Positions 1 to 11,838 of a stretch of 64,000 nucleotides of DNA are shown in pieces. How positions within the stretch are numbered: the stretch's first letter is position 1; every line of letters begins with the position of its first letter. The notes below the pieces were generated by a model. That model searched no databases. It was not told the origin of the DNA and was given only the letters and a program-made list of their open reading frames with translations. The stretch spans positions 284,755 through 348,754 of the forward strand of contig NZ_JAVFWN010000004.1 in assembly GCF_030929495.1 (NCBI RefSeq). Reading direction: 5' to 3'. This stretch comes from Nocardioides sp. LHD-245. GTDB lineage: Bacteria; Actinomycetota; Actinomycetes; Propionibacteriales; Nocardioidaceae. A program made the translations under genes and the position numbers.

Positions 1-554
1 CCCTGGCCCCGCACCCGGACGGCGGCACGGCCGTCGAGCTCGCGCAGCCGGGCCAGCCGCGACGGCAGGTGCTTGCGCGAGTCGAAGGGCGGCAGCGCCC
101 GCACCGAGCCGGGGACGTCGTACGTCCGCTGCCGGGCGACCAGTCCGAGCGGCCCCCAGGACCGGACCGTGACGCCGTCGGCACGCAGGTCGCCGCGGCG
201 ACGGGGGAGGAGCGGCGTGGTCAGCCGGCCCCGGTCGCCCGGGGCGAGCCGGAGCCGGTAGCGGTTGTCACGCGCCCCCGCGGACGGCTGCCAGGCGTCC
301 CGGATCTGCAGGTGCAGCCGCCGGCCGGTCGCGGCGACCTCCAGGTCGGACGCGGCCGGGTCGCCCAGCCGGACCGAGCCGGGCGCGCGGCGGGAGAGCG
401 CGGCGAGCCCGGGGGAGGGGGTGAGCAGCCGGTCGAGGCCGACCAGCAGCAGCACCCCGACCAGCCAGAGCCAGACGGTGCCGGCCTGCGGGCGCAGCAC
501 GACCGCCACCAGCCCCAGCAGGAGCAGCAGCGGGACCCGGCCGGAGATCGCCAT
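1..554 (-). CDS. DUF58 domain protein, 3' end cut by window edge
   Basis: About 184 residues are visible. The product opens with two hydrophobic stretches (residues about 7-22 and 27-43) and continues into a soluble region. The last visible part, with RLARLRELDG and VRVRGQG, matches the segment before the DUF58 core. The ATG at 554 lies 13 nt after the MoxR stop and is the only good start. It is the last visible gene of a minus-strand set with MoxR, DUF4350 and DUF4129, an arrangement common in actinobacteria. Family knowledge links MoxR/DUF58 pairs to assembly or chaperone functions at the membrane, but the substrate is unknown. The DUF58 core lies outside the window. Confidence 0.85.
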   Translation of the reverse strand, partial: MAISGRVPLLLLLGLVAVVLRPQAGTVWLWLVGVLLLVGLDRLLTPSPGLAALSRRAPGSVRLGDPAASDLEVAATGRRLHLQIRDAWQPSAGARDNRYRLRLAPGDRGRLTTPLLPRRRGDLRADGVTVRSWGPLGLVARQRTYDVPGSVRALPPFDSRKHLPSRLARLRELDGRAAVRVRGQ

Positions 555-567
555 CGTGTCGAGCTGC

Positions 568-1565
<998 letters not shown>

Positions 1566-1569
<4 letters not shown>

Positions 1570-2693
1570 GAGCGTCGTACCTCTCTCCTCAGGTGGGCCA
1601 GGTCCTGCGCGAACCGGATCAGGTCCTGGTCGGTCGCCGGGGGCGTGCGGTCGTCGTCGAGCAGCACGGCGATGCTCTCGACGGAGGTGCCGAGGTGCCG
1701 CGCGGCCGCCTCGGCGACCACTGGCGGCGGGGTGCCGCGGTCGAGCCGGAGGCGGGCGGCGAGGTCGCCGCAGGCCGCGCGGCGCAGTGCCCGGGCGGCA
1801 TGGGCGCGGTCGCCGCTGCGGCGGTACATCCGGCCGCGGCTGCGGGCCGTCTCCACCGCCCGGACGACCACCGGCAGCGGCTCGGTCGAGAGCGGGCCCA
1901 GTCGCCGGAACCGCCACAGCGCCAGGCCGGTCCCGGCCAGGGCCAGCACCCACAGCGCGGGTCCGATCCAGTCGGGCAGCAGCGAGCCGATCGTGACGGC
2001 GTCGTCGCCCACGGCGTCGGTCGCGTCGGGGACGTACCAGACCAGCCGCGGGTCGTGCCCGAGCAGTCGCAGCGCGACCGCCGCGTTGTCCGCGCGGGTC
2101 ACCTGGTCGTTGGTCAGCGCCTGGCCGGCCCCGAACAGGACCAGCCCGTCGACCGTGCGCACCAGCGCGCCGTCGGTCGCGGGGAAGCAGCCGTCGCCGG
2201 CGTACGACGTCGCCTGGTCGACCTCGATCGTCAGTCCGTCGAGCGCGATGCCCGCGGCACCGTCGGTGCAGCGGGCCGTGACGGCGTCGTCCTCGTCGGC
2301 CGGCACCGGGAGCGAGCCGAGGCCGGGCTCGATCTCCTGAAGCAGCGCGTGGCCGGGCTCGACCAGCACGACCCGGCCCGCGGTCGACGTGTGCTCGCGG
2401 AGTCGGGCGAGGGTGCTCGGCGCGAGCTGCTCGGTGCCGGTCACCACGACCGTGGTGCCGCTGTCGACCGTGGCCTCCTCGAAGGCGTCCGCGGTGCGCG
2501 CGACGGTGACGTCGACGCCCTGGTCGGCCAGCACCCGGGCCACCGCCTGGGCGCCCTCGGGGCCGGGGTTGCGGGGGTCGGCCTCGCCCGGGTACTGCTC
2601 GGTGCCGCGGGTGGTCCACACCGCGGCCGCGAGCGCGAGGACGACCGCCACGACGATCGTCACCCGCAGGGGGGAGCGACGCGGCCGGGTCAC
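1566..2693 (-). CDS. DUF4350 domain membrane protein
   Basis: 375 residues. A basic N-terminus leads into one membrane segment (about 11-26). An extracytoplasmic domain follows, resembling the DUF4350 fold with the NPGPEGAQAVARVLADQGV start. A second membrane segment (about 247-263) is followed by a cytoplasmic tail rich in Arg and Ala. The gene overlaps the DUF4129 gene upstream and moxR downstream by 4 bp each, so the three are probably co-translated. The exact biochemical role is not known. Co-occurrence with MoxR and DUF58 suggests part of one membrane complex. Confidence 0.85.
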
Positions 2694-3322
2694 CGGCGAG
2701 CCGTCCGTCCGGCGAGCGCGTCGTCGAGCGCCAACAGCTCGCCGGCCTCGGCGGGCGTCGCCGGACGCTCGCCGTAGAGCACGCCGTCGAAGAGGTCGGC
2801 ACCGCGCAGCACGGCGGTCCGGTGCTCGGGGAAGACCGTCACGAGCGCACCGGCCAGCTCGTGCGCCGTCGCCTGGGGGACATCCTCGATCCGCCCGCGC
2901 TCGACCTGGCGCACGGCTCCCGCGCGGAAGGCGTCGACGAGCGCTGTCGCCGGGTCGCCCGCGGCCAGGGCGGCCTCCGCGCGTGCCCGCAGCTCGTCGG
3001 CGGTGATCGCCTCGTCGGTGAGGGCGGGAGCGCTCGACGCCCGCCCGGACGCGGTGCGGCGGGCTCGGCCGACCAGGACGAGCACGGCGGCGACGATGAG
3101 CAGCACGACCACGATCGCCGCGGCGGTGGCCAGCCCGGAGGAGCCCGAGGCTGCGTCGACGGTGCTGGAGATGAGCCGGTCGAGCCAGCGCGTCAGCCGG
3201 TCGACGATGTCGTCCTGGTAGTACTCCGGCCGGACCAGCTCGCGGCGCAGCTCGCGGCGCGCCTCGTCGCCGCTCGGGTCGAGCGGCGGCTCGGCCAGGA
3301 GCAGAAGGTGGGCCCCTCTCAT
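2690..3322 (-). CDS. DUF4129 domain membrane protein
   Basis: 210 residues. The N-terminal part (PPLDPSGDEARRELRRELVRPEYYQ) is typical of DUF4129 proteins. One strong membrane helix follows at about residues 66-85, then a cytoplasmic domain (DELRARAEAALAAGDPATALVDAFRAGAVRQVERGRI). The start at 3322 lies 19 bp past the end of the upstream membrane-protein gene. The function is not established. It belongs to the same minus-strand operon as MoxR and DUF58. Confidence 0.85.
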   Translation of the reverse strand: MRGAHLLLLAEPPLDPSGDEARRELRRELVRPEYYQDDIVDRLTRWLDRLISSTVDAASGSSGLATAAAIVVVLLIVAAVLVLVGRARRTASGRASSAPALTDEAITADELRARAEAALAAGDPATALVDAFRAGAVRQVERGRIEDVPQATAHELAGALVTVFPEHRTAVLRGADLFDGVLYGERPATPAEAGELLALDDALAGRTARR

Positions 3323-3341
3323 GCGGCGACCTCGCGGGACG

Positions 3342-4490
3342 TCATGCGGGAACGATCCCCGCCTCCCGCATCAGCTCGACGTCGAAGGCCTCCTTGCGCA
3401 TGCGGAGGTCGACGTACTGCACCGATGTCACGGCGGCGAGGAAAGGGGCGACGAAGGCGTTCTGGATCACGAGCGCGACCGCCTGGGTCAAGATCAGCAG
3501 CAGCGTCGCGTACTCCGGGGCGGCGATCGCCGCCACGTTGCCGATGATGCTGACCGGGAAGGTCAGCAGCCCACCGGCGAACTGGACGATGAGCACGGTG
3601 AGCAGGGCGATGCCGAAGGTGCGCCAGTACTGCCGGGAGCTGAGCGCCCAGCCCCGGCCGATCGCTCCGAACACGCCGATCGGCTCGAGCATGAGGGCCG
3701 GCACGGGCAGGTAGTAGAAGCGGATCCACAGCCAGCAGCACAGCGCGACGAACGCGGGGACCGTGACCACGCCCCAGATCACGACCGGCCAGGGCTCGCC
3801 GTCGACGGCCACGACGACGACCACCCAGAGCAGGACGTAGACCAGCAGCAGGAGGAAGAAGGCCAGGTTGAGGACCAGGGTCAGGCCGAGCAGGCGCCAG
3901 CGCTTGCCGTGGGTGGCGGCCCAGGCCTCGCCGAGCCCGAGGCGCCGGCCGACCGCCGCCGCCCGGGTGACGTGCGCGACCATCCCGGTCACGAACACGA
4001 CGCCGACCTGCGCCACGACCAGCGACACCAGCAGCGAGCCGTAGGCCGCCAGCAGGCCGAGCGCGTCGGCGGTGCTCGCGCCGGCGTCGAGCTCCCCGGA
4101 GGCGTCCACGGCGATGCCGACCGTGAAGGTGAGGACGATGGTCACCACGATCGGGATCACCATGGCCACCGCGGTCACCAGCACCGCGGCGCCCACGGTC
4201 GCCTTCGGGTTGAACCGGATGATCCGGAACGCGCCGTCGTAGATGTTGCCGAGGTTGAGCGGGCGCAGGGGGAGGGCGCCGGGCTTGTGCGCCGCGCCGA
4301 GCAGGAGGCCGGGCGCCGGCCGCGGGCCGGGGCCGGACGGGTACGGCGCCCAGCCCGTGGGGGTCGGGCCGATGCCGGGAGCCTGGCCGGGCGCCTGGCC
4401 GGGCGGCGGGTAGGCGGCGGGCGGGGGGCCGGGATCCGCCCGCGGCGGGGCACCCGGGGGCGGGTACTGCTGCGCGGGGCCGTCGGTCAT
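3342..4490 (-). CDS. multi-pass membrane protein with Pro-rich N-terminus
   Basis: 382 residues from ATG 4490. The first 75 residues are Pro/Gly/Ala-rich (repeats such as PGQAPGQAPG) and probably cytoplasmic and disordered. The rest has about six membrane segments, with the motif LNLGNIYDGAFRIIRFNPKATVG at the entry to the membrane domain. This matches actinobacterial proteins annotated as glycerophosphoryl diester phosphodiesterase membrane-domain proteins, but no phosphodiesterase catalytic domain is present. It is the first gene of the minus-strand operon that runs to DUF58. An extended start at 4580 is possible but adds 30 unconserved-looking residues. A weak AAGGAT lies 7 nt before the chosen ATG. 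Confidence 0.75.
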   Translation of the reverse strand: MTDGPAQQYPPPGAPPRADPGPPPAAYPPPGQAPGQAPGIGPTPTGWAPYPSGPGPRPAPGLLLGAAHKPGALPLRPLNLGNIYDGAFRIIRFNPKATVGAAVLVTAVAMVIPIVVTIVLTFTVGIAVDASGELDAGASTADALGLLAAYGSLLVSLVVAQVGVVFVTGMVAHVTRAAAVGRRLGLGEAWAATHGKRWRLLGLTLVLNLAFFLLLLVYVLLWVVVVVAVDGEPWPVVIWGVVTVPAFVALCCWLWIRFYYLPVPALMLEPIGVFGAIGRGWALSSRQYWRTFGIALLTVLIVQFAGGLLTFPVSIIGNVAAIAAPEYATLLLILTQAVALVIQNAFVAPFLAAVTSVQYVDLRMRKEAFDVELMREAGIVPA

Positions 4491-4554
4491 GCGCGCAATC
4501 CTTGCATCCGGACCCGACCTGGCGTGGGGTCCCGTGGGGCGGGCACGCGCAGAT

Positions 4555-4583
4555 TTGGCCGACCACCGGAACTCTGCCAAGAT
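4555..4583 (+). promoter_or_regulatory. candidate sigma-A promoter of the S10 operon
   Basis: TTGGCC (4555-4560), a 17-nt spacer and CAAGAT (4578-4583) form the best -35/-10 pair upstream of rpsJ. A second possible -35, TTGACT at 4628, has no fitting -10 at normal spacing. Inferred from sequence only. Confidence 0.4.
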
Positions 4584-4883
4584 GTTCCGGTTGCCCCGGG
4601 CAGGCCGCCCGAGGTGCGCGCTAGATCTTGACTACTGAATCGTGCCTCCCCTGCGGAGTGATCGGCCCACAGATCCACGGGTCCGATCCGCGCCGCGTGG
4701 AGCGTGCCCGGTCGTCGAGGTTCAGCTCGTACCGCACGCCGGAGGCCCGAGACAGCCGAGAACAACAGCTCCACTTCCCCTCCGGGGAGACGTGTGTGCC
4801 CGCACAAGGTGCGACACGCCCGACCGCGGGGGTCGGAGCTCAAGGACCCAGAGTCGTACGACGAGTAAGGACGAGAGAGACCT
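4584..4883 (+). other. long 5' leader of the S10 ribosomal operon
   Basis: About 300 nt without a credible gene. It contains small stem-loops (CTCC/GGAG around 4779-4790 and CCGACC/GGTCGG around 4828-4846). A purine-rich ribosome site, AAGGACGAGAGAGA, precedes rpsJ. Such leaders often mediate feedback control by a ribosomal protein, L4 in enterics, but no enteric-type L4 site is recognisable here. Short ORFs in the region have no ribosome site and are disregarded. Confidence 0.45.
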
Positions 4884-5192
4884 ATGGCGGGACAGAAGAT
4901 CCGCATCAGGCTCAAGGCCTATGACCACGAGGTGATCGACACCTCGGCGCGCAAGATCGTGGACACGGTCACCCGTACGGGTGCGAAGGTCGCCGGCCCG
5001 GTGCCGCTGCCGACCGAGAAGAACGTCTTCTGTGTCATCCGCTCGCCGCACAAGTACAAGGACTCGCGCGAGCACTTCGAGATGCGCACCCACAAGCGGC
5101 TCATCGACATCATCGACCCCACGCCGAAGACCGTCGACAGCCTCATGCGCCTCGACCTGCCGGCCGGTGTCGACATCGAGATCAAGCTCTGA
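4884..5192 (+). CDS. rpsJ: 30S ribosomal protein S10
   Basis: 102 residues, full length. The sequence is clearly S10 ([54 protein letters not shown]). S10 sits in the 30S head and also acts with NusB in antitermination. First gene of the S10 operon, followed 10 nt later by rplC. The ATG at 4884 has a GAGAGA site 5-10 nt upstream. Confidence 0.99.
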   Translation: MAGQKIRIRLKAYDHEVIDTSARKIVDTVTRTGAKVAGPVPLPTEKNVFCVIRSPHKYKDSREHFEMRTHKRLIDIIDPTPKTVDSLMRLDLPAGVDIEIKL

Positions 5193-5202
5193 GGTTCGGG
5201 AC

Positions 5203-5853
5203 ATGACTATTGAGCGCAACGTGAAGGGCCTGCTGGGCACCAAGCTCGGCATGACCCAGCTCTGGGACGAGAACAACCGGGTCATCCCGGTCACGGTGGT
5301 CGCCGCCGGCACCAACGTCGTCACCCAGGTCCGCCAGCCCCAGCCGGACGGCTACAACGCCATCCAGATCGGCTACGGCGAGATCGAGGGCCGCAAGGTC
5401 AACAAGCCGCAGGCGGGTCACTTCGCCAAGGCCGGCTCGACCCCGCGGCGCCACGTCGTCGAGATCCGCACCGCCGACGCCAGCGAGTACACCGTCGGCC
5501 AGGAGCTGCCGGTCGACACGTTCGAGGCCGGCCAGGTCATCGACGTGACCGGCACCAGCAAGGGCAAGGGCTTCGCCGGTGTCATGAAGCGTCACGGCTT
5601 CGCCGGTGTCAGCGCCTCGCACGGTGCCCACCGCAACCACCGCAAGCCCGGCTCGATCGGCGCGTGCGCCACGCCGGGCCGCGTGTTCAAGGGCCTGCGC
5701 ATGGCCGGCCGGATGGGTTCCGACACCGTCACCACCCAGAACGTCACCGTCCACGCCGTGGACGTCGAGAAGGGCATCGTCCTGATCAAGGGCGCCGTTC
5801 CCGGACCCCGGGGCGGTCTCGTCGTTCTCCGCACGGCTGCGAAGAAGGGCTGA
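5203..5853 (+). CDS. rplC: 50S ribosomal protein L3
   Basis: 216 residues from ATG 5203. It has the L3 signature [20 protein letters not shown] with [15 protein letters not shown] and the [14 protein letters not shown] loop that reaches the peptidyl-transferase region. An upstream extension in this frame overlaps rpsJ and is not L3-like. The adjacent rplD begins 5 nt after the stop, as expected in a co-transcribed S10 operon. Confidence 0.99.
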   Translation: MTIERNVKGLLGTKLGMTQLWDENNRVIPVTVVAAGTNVVTQVRQPQPDGYNAIQIGYGEIEGRKVNKPQAGHFAKAGSTPRRHVVEIRTADASEYTVGQELPVDTFEAGQVIDVTGTSKGKGFAGVMKRHGFAGVSASHGAHRNHRKPGSIGACATPGRVFKGLRMAGRMGSDTVTTQNVTVHAVDVEKGIVLIKGAVPGPRGGLVVLRTAAKKG

Positions 5854-5858
5854 TCACG

Positions 5859-6479
5859 ATGGCCAAGAACGTTTCCGTCGACTTCCCCGCCGAGATCTTC
5901 GACGTCGAGGTCAACATCCCGCTGATGCACCAGGTCGTCGTCGCCCAGCAGGCCGCCGCACGCCAGGGCACGCACGCCACCAAGCGTCGCGGCGAGGTCC
6001 GCGGCGGTGGCAAGAAGCCCTACAAGCAGAAGGGCACCGGCCGCGCCCGCCAGGGCTCGACCCGGGCGCCGCAGTTCGCCGGCGGTGGCGTCGTCCACGG
6101 CCCGCAGCCGCGTGACTACAGCCAGCGCACCCCCAAGAAGATGAAGGCCGCCGCCCTGCGCAGCGCCCTCTCCGACCGGGCCCGCAACGAGCGGATCCAC
6201 GTCGTCGAGGCGCTCGTCACCGGCGACAAGCCGTCGACCAAGGCCGCCCTCGCCTCGCTCTTCGAGCTGAGCGCCCGTCGCAAGTTCCTCGTCGTGCTCG
6301 AGCGCGCCGACAGCCTCACCTGGCTCTCGCTGCGCAACGCGCCCGAGGTGCACATCGTGGCGGTCGACCAGCTCAACACCCGCGACGTCCTCGTGAGCGA
6401 CGACGTGGTGTTCAGCAAGGCCGCGTTCGACCGCCTCGTCGGTGGCAACGACACGGGCGCCGAGGAGGAGAGCAACTGA
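5859..6479 (+). CDS. rplD: 50S ribosomal protein L4
   Basis: 206 residues. Conserved L4 blocks are [33 protein letters not shown], the long loop lining the exit tunnel, and [18 protein letters not shown]. The stop at 6477-6479 overlaps the rplW start by one base, so translation is probably coupled. In enterics L4 represses its own operon. Whether it does so here cannot be judged. Confidence 0.99.
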   Translation: MAKNVSVDFPAEIFDVEVNIPLMHQVVVAQQAAARQGTHATKRRGEVRGGGKKPYKQKGTGRARQGSTRAPQFAGGGVVHGPQPRDYSQRTPKKMKAAALRSALSDRARNERIHVVEALVTGDKPSTKAALASLFELSARRKFLVVLERADSLTWLSLRNAPEVHIVAVDQLNTRDVLVSDDVVFSKAAFDRLVGGNDTGAEEESN

Positions 6480-6784
6480 TGAGCACCCTGCACAAGGACC
6501 ACCGTGACGTCCTGATCGCGCCGGTGGTGTCGGAGAAGAGCTACAGCCTCCTCGACGCCAACAAGTACACCTTCCTGGTGCGCCCCGACGCCAACAAGAC
6601 CGAGATCAAGATCGCCGTGGAGAAGATCTTCGGCGTCAAGGTCACCTCGGTGAACACGCTCAACCGTCCGGGCAAGGTCCGCCGCACCCGCAACGGCCTC
6701 GGCAAGCGCAAGGACACCAAGCGCGCCATCGTGAGCCTGGCTGACGGTCACCGCATCGACATCTTCGGAGGTCCGGTCTCCTGA
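6479..6784 (+). CDS. rplW: 50S ribosomal protein L23
   Basis: 101 residues, normal length. It begins with a region resembling [13 protein letters not shown], has the extended loop [27 protein letters not shown] and ends in the domain that forms the docking site for trigger factor and SRP at the tunnel exit. It overlaps rplD by 1 bp and is followed by rplB after 24 bp. Confidence 0.99.
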   Translation: MSTLHKDHRDVLIAPVVSEKSYSLLDANKYTFLVRPDANKTEIKIAVEKIFGVKVTSVNTLNRPGKVRRTRNGLGKRKDTKRAIVSLADGHRIDIFGGPVS

Positions 6785-6808
6785 CCGGGCCAGGTAGAGG
6801 AATCTGAC

Positions 6809-7645
6809 ATGGCTATCCGCAAGTACAAGCCGACCACCCCGGGCCGTCGCGGCTCCTCGGTGGCCGACTTCGCCGAGATCACCCGGACCACGCCCGAGAA
6901 GTCGCTGACCCGTCCGCTGCCCAAGAAGGGCGGTCGCAACAACCAGGGCCGGATCACCACCCGGCACCACGGTGGCGGTCACAAGCGTGCGTACCGGATC
7001 ATCGACTTCCGTCGCTACGACAAGGACGGCGTGCCGGCCAAGGTCGCGCACATCGAGTACGACCCCAACCGCACCGCGCGGATCGCGCTGCTGCACTACG
7101 CCGACGGCGAGAAGCGCTACATCGTGGCGCCGAAGGACCTGACGCAGGGCATGCGGGTGGAGTCGGGCGTCGGTGCCGACATCAAGCCGGGCAACAACCT
7201 GCCGCTGCGCAACATCCCCGTCGGTACGACGATCCACTGTGTGGAGCTCCGTCCCGGTGGCGGCGCCAAGCTGGCCCGCTCGGCCGGCAACAGCGCGCAG
7301 CTCGTCGCCCGCGAGGGCTCCCGCGCGACGCTGCGTCTGCCCTCGGGCGAGATGCGCTACGTCGACGTGCGCTGCCGCGCGACGATCGGCGAGGTCGGCA
7401 ACGCCGAGCAGTCGAACATCAACTGGGGCAAGGCCGGTCGTATGCGGTGGAAGGGCAAGCGCCCGACCGTCCGTGGTGTGGTCATGAACCCGGTCGACCA
7501 CCCGCACGGTGGTGGTGAGGGCAAGACCTCCGGTGGTCGCCACCCGGTCTCGCCGTGGGGCAAGCCCGAGGGCCGCACGCGCAAGCGCAAGGCGAGCGAC
7601 TCCCAGATCATCCGACGCCGCAAGTCCGGCAAGAACAAGCGCTGA
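6809..7645 (+). CDS. rplB: 50S ribosomal protein L2
   Basis: 278 residues, full length. Hallmarks are the [13 protein letters not shown] start, the [21 protein letters not shown] block and the C-terminal [31 protein letters not shown] loop with the His residue associated with peptidyl transfer. An RBS-like AGAGGAA lies 9 nt before ATG. It is followed by rpsS. Confidence 0.99.
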   Translation: MAIRKYKPTTPGRRGSSVADFAEITRTTPEKSLTRPLPKKGGRNNQGRITTRHHGGGHKRAYRIIDFRRYDKDGVPAKVAHIEYDPNRTARIALLHYADGEKRYIVAPKDLTQGMRVESGVGADIKPGNNLPLRNIPVGTTIHCVELRPGGGAKLARSAGNSAQLVAREGSRATLRLPSGEMRYVDVRCRATIGEVGNAEQSNINWGKAGRMRWKGKRPTVRGVVMNPVDHPHGGGEGKTSGGRHPVSPWGKPEGRTRKRKASDSQIIRRRKSGKNKR

Positions 7646-7658
7646 AGGAACGTCAGAG

Positions 7659-7940
7659 ATGCCTCGCAGCCTGAAGAAGGGCCCCTTCGTCGACGGCCAC
7701 CTGCTCAAGAAGGTGGACGCCGAGAACGAGAAGGGCACCCACAACGTCATCAAGACCTGGTCGCGCCGGTCCATGATCATCCCCTCGATGATCGGCCACA
7801 CGATCGCGGTCCACGACGGGCGCAAGCACGTCCCGGTCTTCGTGTCCGACTCCATGGTCGGCCACAAGCTCGGTGAGTTCGCGCCGACCCGCACCTACCG
7901 CGGCCACGTCAAGGAAGACCGGAAGGGGCGCCGTCGATGA
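7659..7940 (+). CDS. rpsS: 30S ribosomal protein S19
   Basis: 93 residues from ATG 7659, matching normal S19 ([46 protein letters not shown]). A longer reading frame upstream lies inside rplB and is rejected. The last 4 bp (ATGA) overlap the rplV start, so the two are translationally coupled. Confidence 0.99.
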   Translation: MPRSLKKGPFVDGHLLKKVDAENEKGTHNVIKTWSRRSMIIPSMIGHTIAVHDGRKHVPVFVSDSMVGHKLGEFAPTRTYRGHVKEDRKGRRR

Positions 7941-8367
7941 GCACCACCGAGCGTCACCGCACCAGCGCGCGTCGCGAGTCGATCCTGGGCGACGAGCCCG
8001 GTGCGTTCGCCACCGCCCGCTTCGTGCGGATCACCCCGATGAAGGCGCGCCGCGTCGTCGACCTGGTCCGCGGCCTGCCCGCCGACGAGGCGCTGACGCT
8101 GCTCCAGTTCGCCCCGCAGTCGGCCTCCGAGACCGTCTCCAAGGTGCTGGCCAGCGCCGTCGCGAACGCCGCGACCACCGAGGGCCTCGCCACCGGCGAC
8201 CTGGTCGTCTCGGTCGCGCGGGTCGACGAGGGTCCGACGATGAAGCGCTGGCGTCCCCGTGCGCAGGGCCGGGCCACCCGGATCAACAAGCGCACGAGCC
8301 ACATCACCATCGCGGTCCAGCCCGCGGAGACTGTCGTCGCGAAGACCAAGAAGGGGGCCAAGAAGTA

Positions 8368-8368
<1 letters not shown>
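7937..8368 (+). CDS. rplV: 50S ribosomal protein L22
   Basis: 143 residues. The core matches L22 ([32 protein letters not shown], and the tunnel-lining hairpin [27 protein letters not shown]). An N-terminal extension of about 25 residues and a Lys-rich tail (KTKKGAKK) make it longer than the 110-residue E. coli protein, as is common in actinobacteria. It overlaps rpsS by 4 bp and rpsC by 1 bp. Confidence 0.99.
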
Positions 8369-9213
<845 letters not shown>

Positions 9214-9216
9214 CCC

Positions 9217-9636
9217 ATGTTGATGCCGCGTCGCGTCAAGCACCGCAAGCAGCACCACCCGAAGCGTCGGGGTGCTGCCAAGGGCGGTACGTCGCTGGCG
9301 TTCGGTGACTTCGGTATCCAGGCGGTCGAGGGTGCCTATGTCACCAACCGCCAGATCGAGTCCGCTCGTATCGCCATGACCCGCCACATCAAGCGTGGCG
9401 GCAAGGTCTGGATCAACATCTACCCGGACCGCCCGCTCACCAAGAAGCCCGCCGAGACCCGCATGGGCTCGGGTAAGGGCTCCCCGGAGTGGTGGGTCGC
9501 CAACGTCAAGCCCGGCCGCGTGATGTTCGAGCTGTCCGGCGTGCCGGAGGACATCGCCCGTGAGGCGATGCGCCGCGCGATCCACAAGCTGCCCATGAAG
9601 GCCCGATTCATCACGCGAGAGGCTGGTGAGTTCTGA
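9217..9636 (+). CDS. rplP: 50S ribosomal protein L16
   Basis: 139 residues, full length. It starts [15 protein letters not shown] and contains the conserved [22 protein letters not shown] and [13 protein letters not shown] blocks. L16 helps position aminoacyl-tRNA in the A site. The gene follows rpsC after 3 bp and shares one base with rpmC. Confidence 0.99.
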   Translation: MLMPRRVKHRKQHHPKRRGAAKGGTSLAFGDFGIQAVEGAYVTNRQIESARIAMTRHIKRGGKVWINIYPDRPLTKKPAETRMGSGKGSPEWWVANVKPGRVMFELSGVPEDIAREAMRRAIHKLPMKARFITREAGEF

Positions 9637-9872
9637 TGGCGAACGTCATCCGCGCCCACGAGCTGGACGAGCTCAACGAGGTCGACCTCGAGGCCAAGCT
9701 GCGCGAGGCCAAGGAGGAGCTGTTCAACCTGCGGTTCCAGGCGGCCACCGGCCAGCTGGAGAGCCACGGCCGGCTCCGCACGGTCAAGAAGGACATCGCC
9801 CGGATCTACACCGTGGTGCGTGAGCGCGAGCTCGGCATCCGGACCGCTCCGGCAACGGACGAGGAGAACTGA
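9636..9872 (+). CDS. rpmC: 50S ribosomal protein L29
   Basis: 78 residues. The helical hairpin of L29 is clear ([39 protein letters not shown]...[14 protein letters not shown]). L29 lies near the tunnel exit beside L23. Overlaps of 1 bp with rplP and rpsQ indicate tight coupling. Confidence 0.99.
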   Translation: MANVIRAHELDELNEVDLEAKLREAKEELFNLRFQAATGQLESHGRLRTVKKDIARIYTVVRERELGIRTAPATDEEN

Positions 9873-10162
9873 TGAGCACGGAGTCCAACGAGGTGGGCAA
9901 CGAGACCGCTCAGCGCAACGCCCGCAAGACCCGTGAGGGCCTCGTGGTCAGCGACAAGATGGACAAGACCGTGGTCGTGTCCGTCGAGGACCGCGTCAAG
10001 CACGCTCTGTACGGCAAGGTCCTGCGCCGCAACACGCGGCTCAAGGCCCACGACGAGCAGAACGACTGCGGCGTCGGCGACCGTGTCCTCATCATGGAGA
10101 CCCGCCCGCTGTCGGCCACCAAGCGCTGGCGCGTGGTGGAGATCCTCGAGCGCGCCAAGTAG
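9872..10162 (+). CDS. rpsQ: 30S ribosomal protein S17
   Basis: 96 residues. The OB-fold core is typical ([45 protein letters not shown] and [24 protein letters not shown]). A short polar N-terminal extension is usual in actinobacteria. A 68-bp gap with small inverted repeats follows before rplN. Confidence 0.99.
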   Translation: MSTESNEVGNETAQRNARKTREGLVVSDKMDKTVVVSVEDRVKHALYGKVLRRNTRLKAHDEQNDCGVGDRVLIMETRPLSATKRWRVVEILERAK

Positions 10163-10230
10163 TCCACACGTTCGGCCAGGCTCACCGCCCGTGAGGCGAT
10201 GAGAACCGGCACGACAACCAGGAGAAATCG

Positions 10231-10599
10231 ATGATTCAGCAGGAGTCGCGACTCAAGGTCGCCGACAACACCGGTGCCAAGGAGATCCTTTGCATCCGGG
10301 TGCTCGGCGGCTCCGGCCGTCGCTACGCCGGCATCGGCGACGTCATCGTCGCCACTGTCAAGGACGCCATCCCCGGCGGCAACGTCAAGAAGGGCGACGT
10401 CGTCAAGGCGGTCGTCGTGCGCACCGTCAAGGAGCGCCGTCGGCCCGACGGGTCCTACATCCGCTTCGACGAGAACGCCGCGGTGATCCTCAAGAACGAC
10501 GGTGAGCCCCGCGGCACCCGCATCTTCGGCCCGGTCGGCCGTGAGCTGCGGGAGAAGAAGTTCATGAAGATCATCTCGCTGGCGCCGGAGGTGCTGTGA
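10231..10599 (+). CDS. rplN: 50S ribosomal protein L14
   Basis: 122 residues, exactly the family length, from [28 protein letters not shown] to the [12 protein letters not shown] end. The basic loop [17 protein letters not shown] is present. AGGAGAAA precedes the ATG by 5 nt. The TGA overlaps the rplX ATG by one base. Confidence 0.99.
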   Translation: MIQQESRLKVADNTGAKEILCIRVLGGSGRRYAGIGDVIVATVKDAIPGGNVKKGDVVKAVVVRTVKERRRPDGSYIRFDENAAVILKNDGEPRGTRIFGPVGRELREKKFMKIISLAPEVL

Positions 10600-11012
10600 T
10601 GGCTGCCAAGTTCATTCGAAGCACTCGCAAGAAGTCCGAGCAGGTGCGCAAGAAGCCCAACCTCCGCGTCAAGAAGGGCGACACCGTCAAGGTCATCGCC
10701 GGCAAGGACAAGGGCGCCGAGGGCAAGATCATCAAGGTCCTCCGTGAGGAGGAGCGGGTGATCGTCGAGGGTGTCAACCGGATCAAGAAGCACACCAAGG
10801 TCGTCGACCAGGGTTCGCGCTCCGGCAACACCGGCGGCATCATCACGACCGAGGCCCCGATCCACGTGTCCAACGTGATGCTGGTCGAGGGTGACGGCGT
10901 GACCAAGGTCGGCTACAAGCGGGTCGACGTCACCAAGCGCCGCCCCGACGGCTCGGAGTACAGCTCGACGCGCAGCGTCCGCGTCTCCCGCAAGACCGGG
11001 AAGGAGATCTGA
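10599..11012 (+). CDS. rplX: 50S ribosomal protein L24
   Basis: 137 residues from ATG 10599; a GTG at 10596 would add one residue. The KOW motif region is [43 protein letters not shown]. The protein is somewhat longer than E. coli L24 because of extra residues at both ends. L24 is an early assembly protein of the 50S. It overlaps rplN by one base. Confidence 0.98.
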   Translation: MAAKFIRSTRKKSEQVRKKPNLRVKKGDTVKVIAGKDKGAEGKIIKVLREEERVIVEGVNRIKKHTKVVDQGSRSGNTGGIITTEAPIHVSNVMLVEGDGVTKVGYKRVDVTKRRPDGSEYSSTRSVRVSRKTGKEI

Positions 11013-11013
11013 G

Positions 11014-11583
11014 ATGAGCGAGTCCACCATCGAGAAGGTCACCCCTCGCCTCAAGACCAAGTACCGCGAGGAGATCCTCCCCGCGCTCAAGGCCGAGTTC
11101 GAGATCGGCAACGTCATGCAGGTGCCCGGTCTGACGAAGATCGTCGTCAACATGGGTGTCGGCGAGGCCGCCCGCGACTCGAAGCTGATCGAGGGCGCGA
11201 TCCGCGACCTGACCGCGATCACCGGCCAGAAGCCGGCCGTGACCAAGGCCCGCAAGTCGATCGCCCAGTTCAAGCTGCGTGAGGGCATGCCGATCGGCAC
11301 GCACGTCACGCTGCGTGGAGACCGGATGTGGGAGTTCCTCGACCGCCTGCTGGCGCTCGCGCTGCCGCGTATCCGTGACTTCCGCGGTCTCTCGCCGAAG
11401 CAGTTCGACGGCCGGGGCAACTACACGTTCGGTCTGACCGAGCAGGTCATGTTCCACGAGATCGACCAGGACAAGGTCGACCGCCAGCGGGGCATGGACA
11501 TCACCATCGTCACCACGGCGACCAACGACGAGCAGGGGCGCGCGCTGCTGAAGCAGCTCGGCTTCCCGTTCAAGGAGAACTGA
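11014..11583 (+). CDS. rplE: 50S ribosomal protein L5
   Basis: 189 residues. It has the L5 motifs [46 protein letters not shown] and [20 protein letters not shown]5 binds 5S rRNA with L18. ATG 11014 is 1 nt after the rplX stop, and rpsZ starts 1 nt after this stop. Confidence 0.99.
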
Positions 11584-11584
11584 C

Positions 11585-11770
11585 ATGGCGAAGACTGCGC
11601 TGAAGGTCAAGGCCGCTCGCAAGCCCAAGTTCGCGGTGCGCGGCTACACCCGCTGCCAGCGGTGCGGGCGCCCCAAGGCCGTCTACCGCAAGTTCGGCCT
11701 GTGCCGGATCTGCCTGCGCGAGATGGCTCACCGCGGCGAGCTGCCCGGCGTGACCAAGTCGAGCTGGTAA
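11585..11770 (+). CDS. rpsZ: 30S ribosomal protein S14, zinc-binding type
   Basis: 61 residues, the short C+ form. Two CxxC pairs (CQRC, residues 24-27, and CRIC, 40-43) form a zinc knuckle, so this is the zinc-dependent S14 rather than the 101-residue zinc-free form. It keeps [33 protein letters not shown]. Its place between rplE and rpsH is the standard one. A zinc-independent paralogue may exist elsewhere but cannot be seen here. Confidence 0.99.
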
Positions 11771-11787
11771 CACCCAACCGTTGAAGG

Positions 11788-11813
11788 TCCACTCGCCTGA
11801 GTCGCTGAGTGGA
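11788..11813 (+). other. stem-loop upstream of rpsH
   Basis: Perfect 7-bp arms TCCACTC (11788-11794) and GAGTGGA (11807-11813) enclose a 12-nt loop, ending 25 nt before the rpsH ATG. It could be an intercistronic processing or regulatory hairpin. No T-run follows, so it is not a classic terminator. Confidence 0.4.
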
Positions 11814-11838
11814 AACCACAGCAGAAAGAACACACATC

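Noticed and set aside
4628..4656. TTGACT as the -35 of the S10 promoter
   Set aside because: No acceptable -10 lies 16-19 nt downstream.
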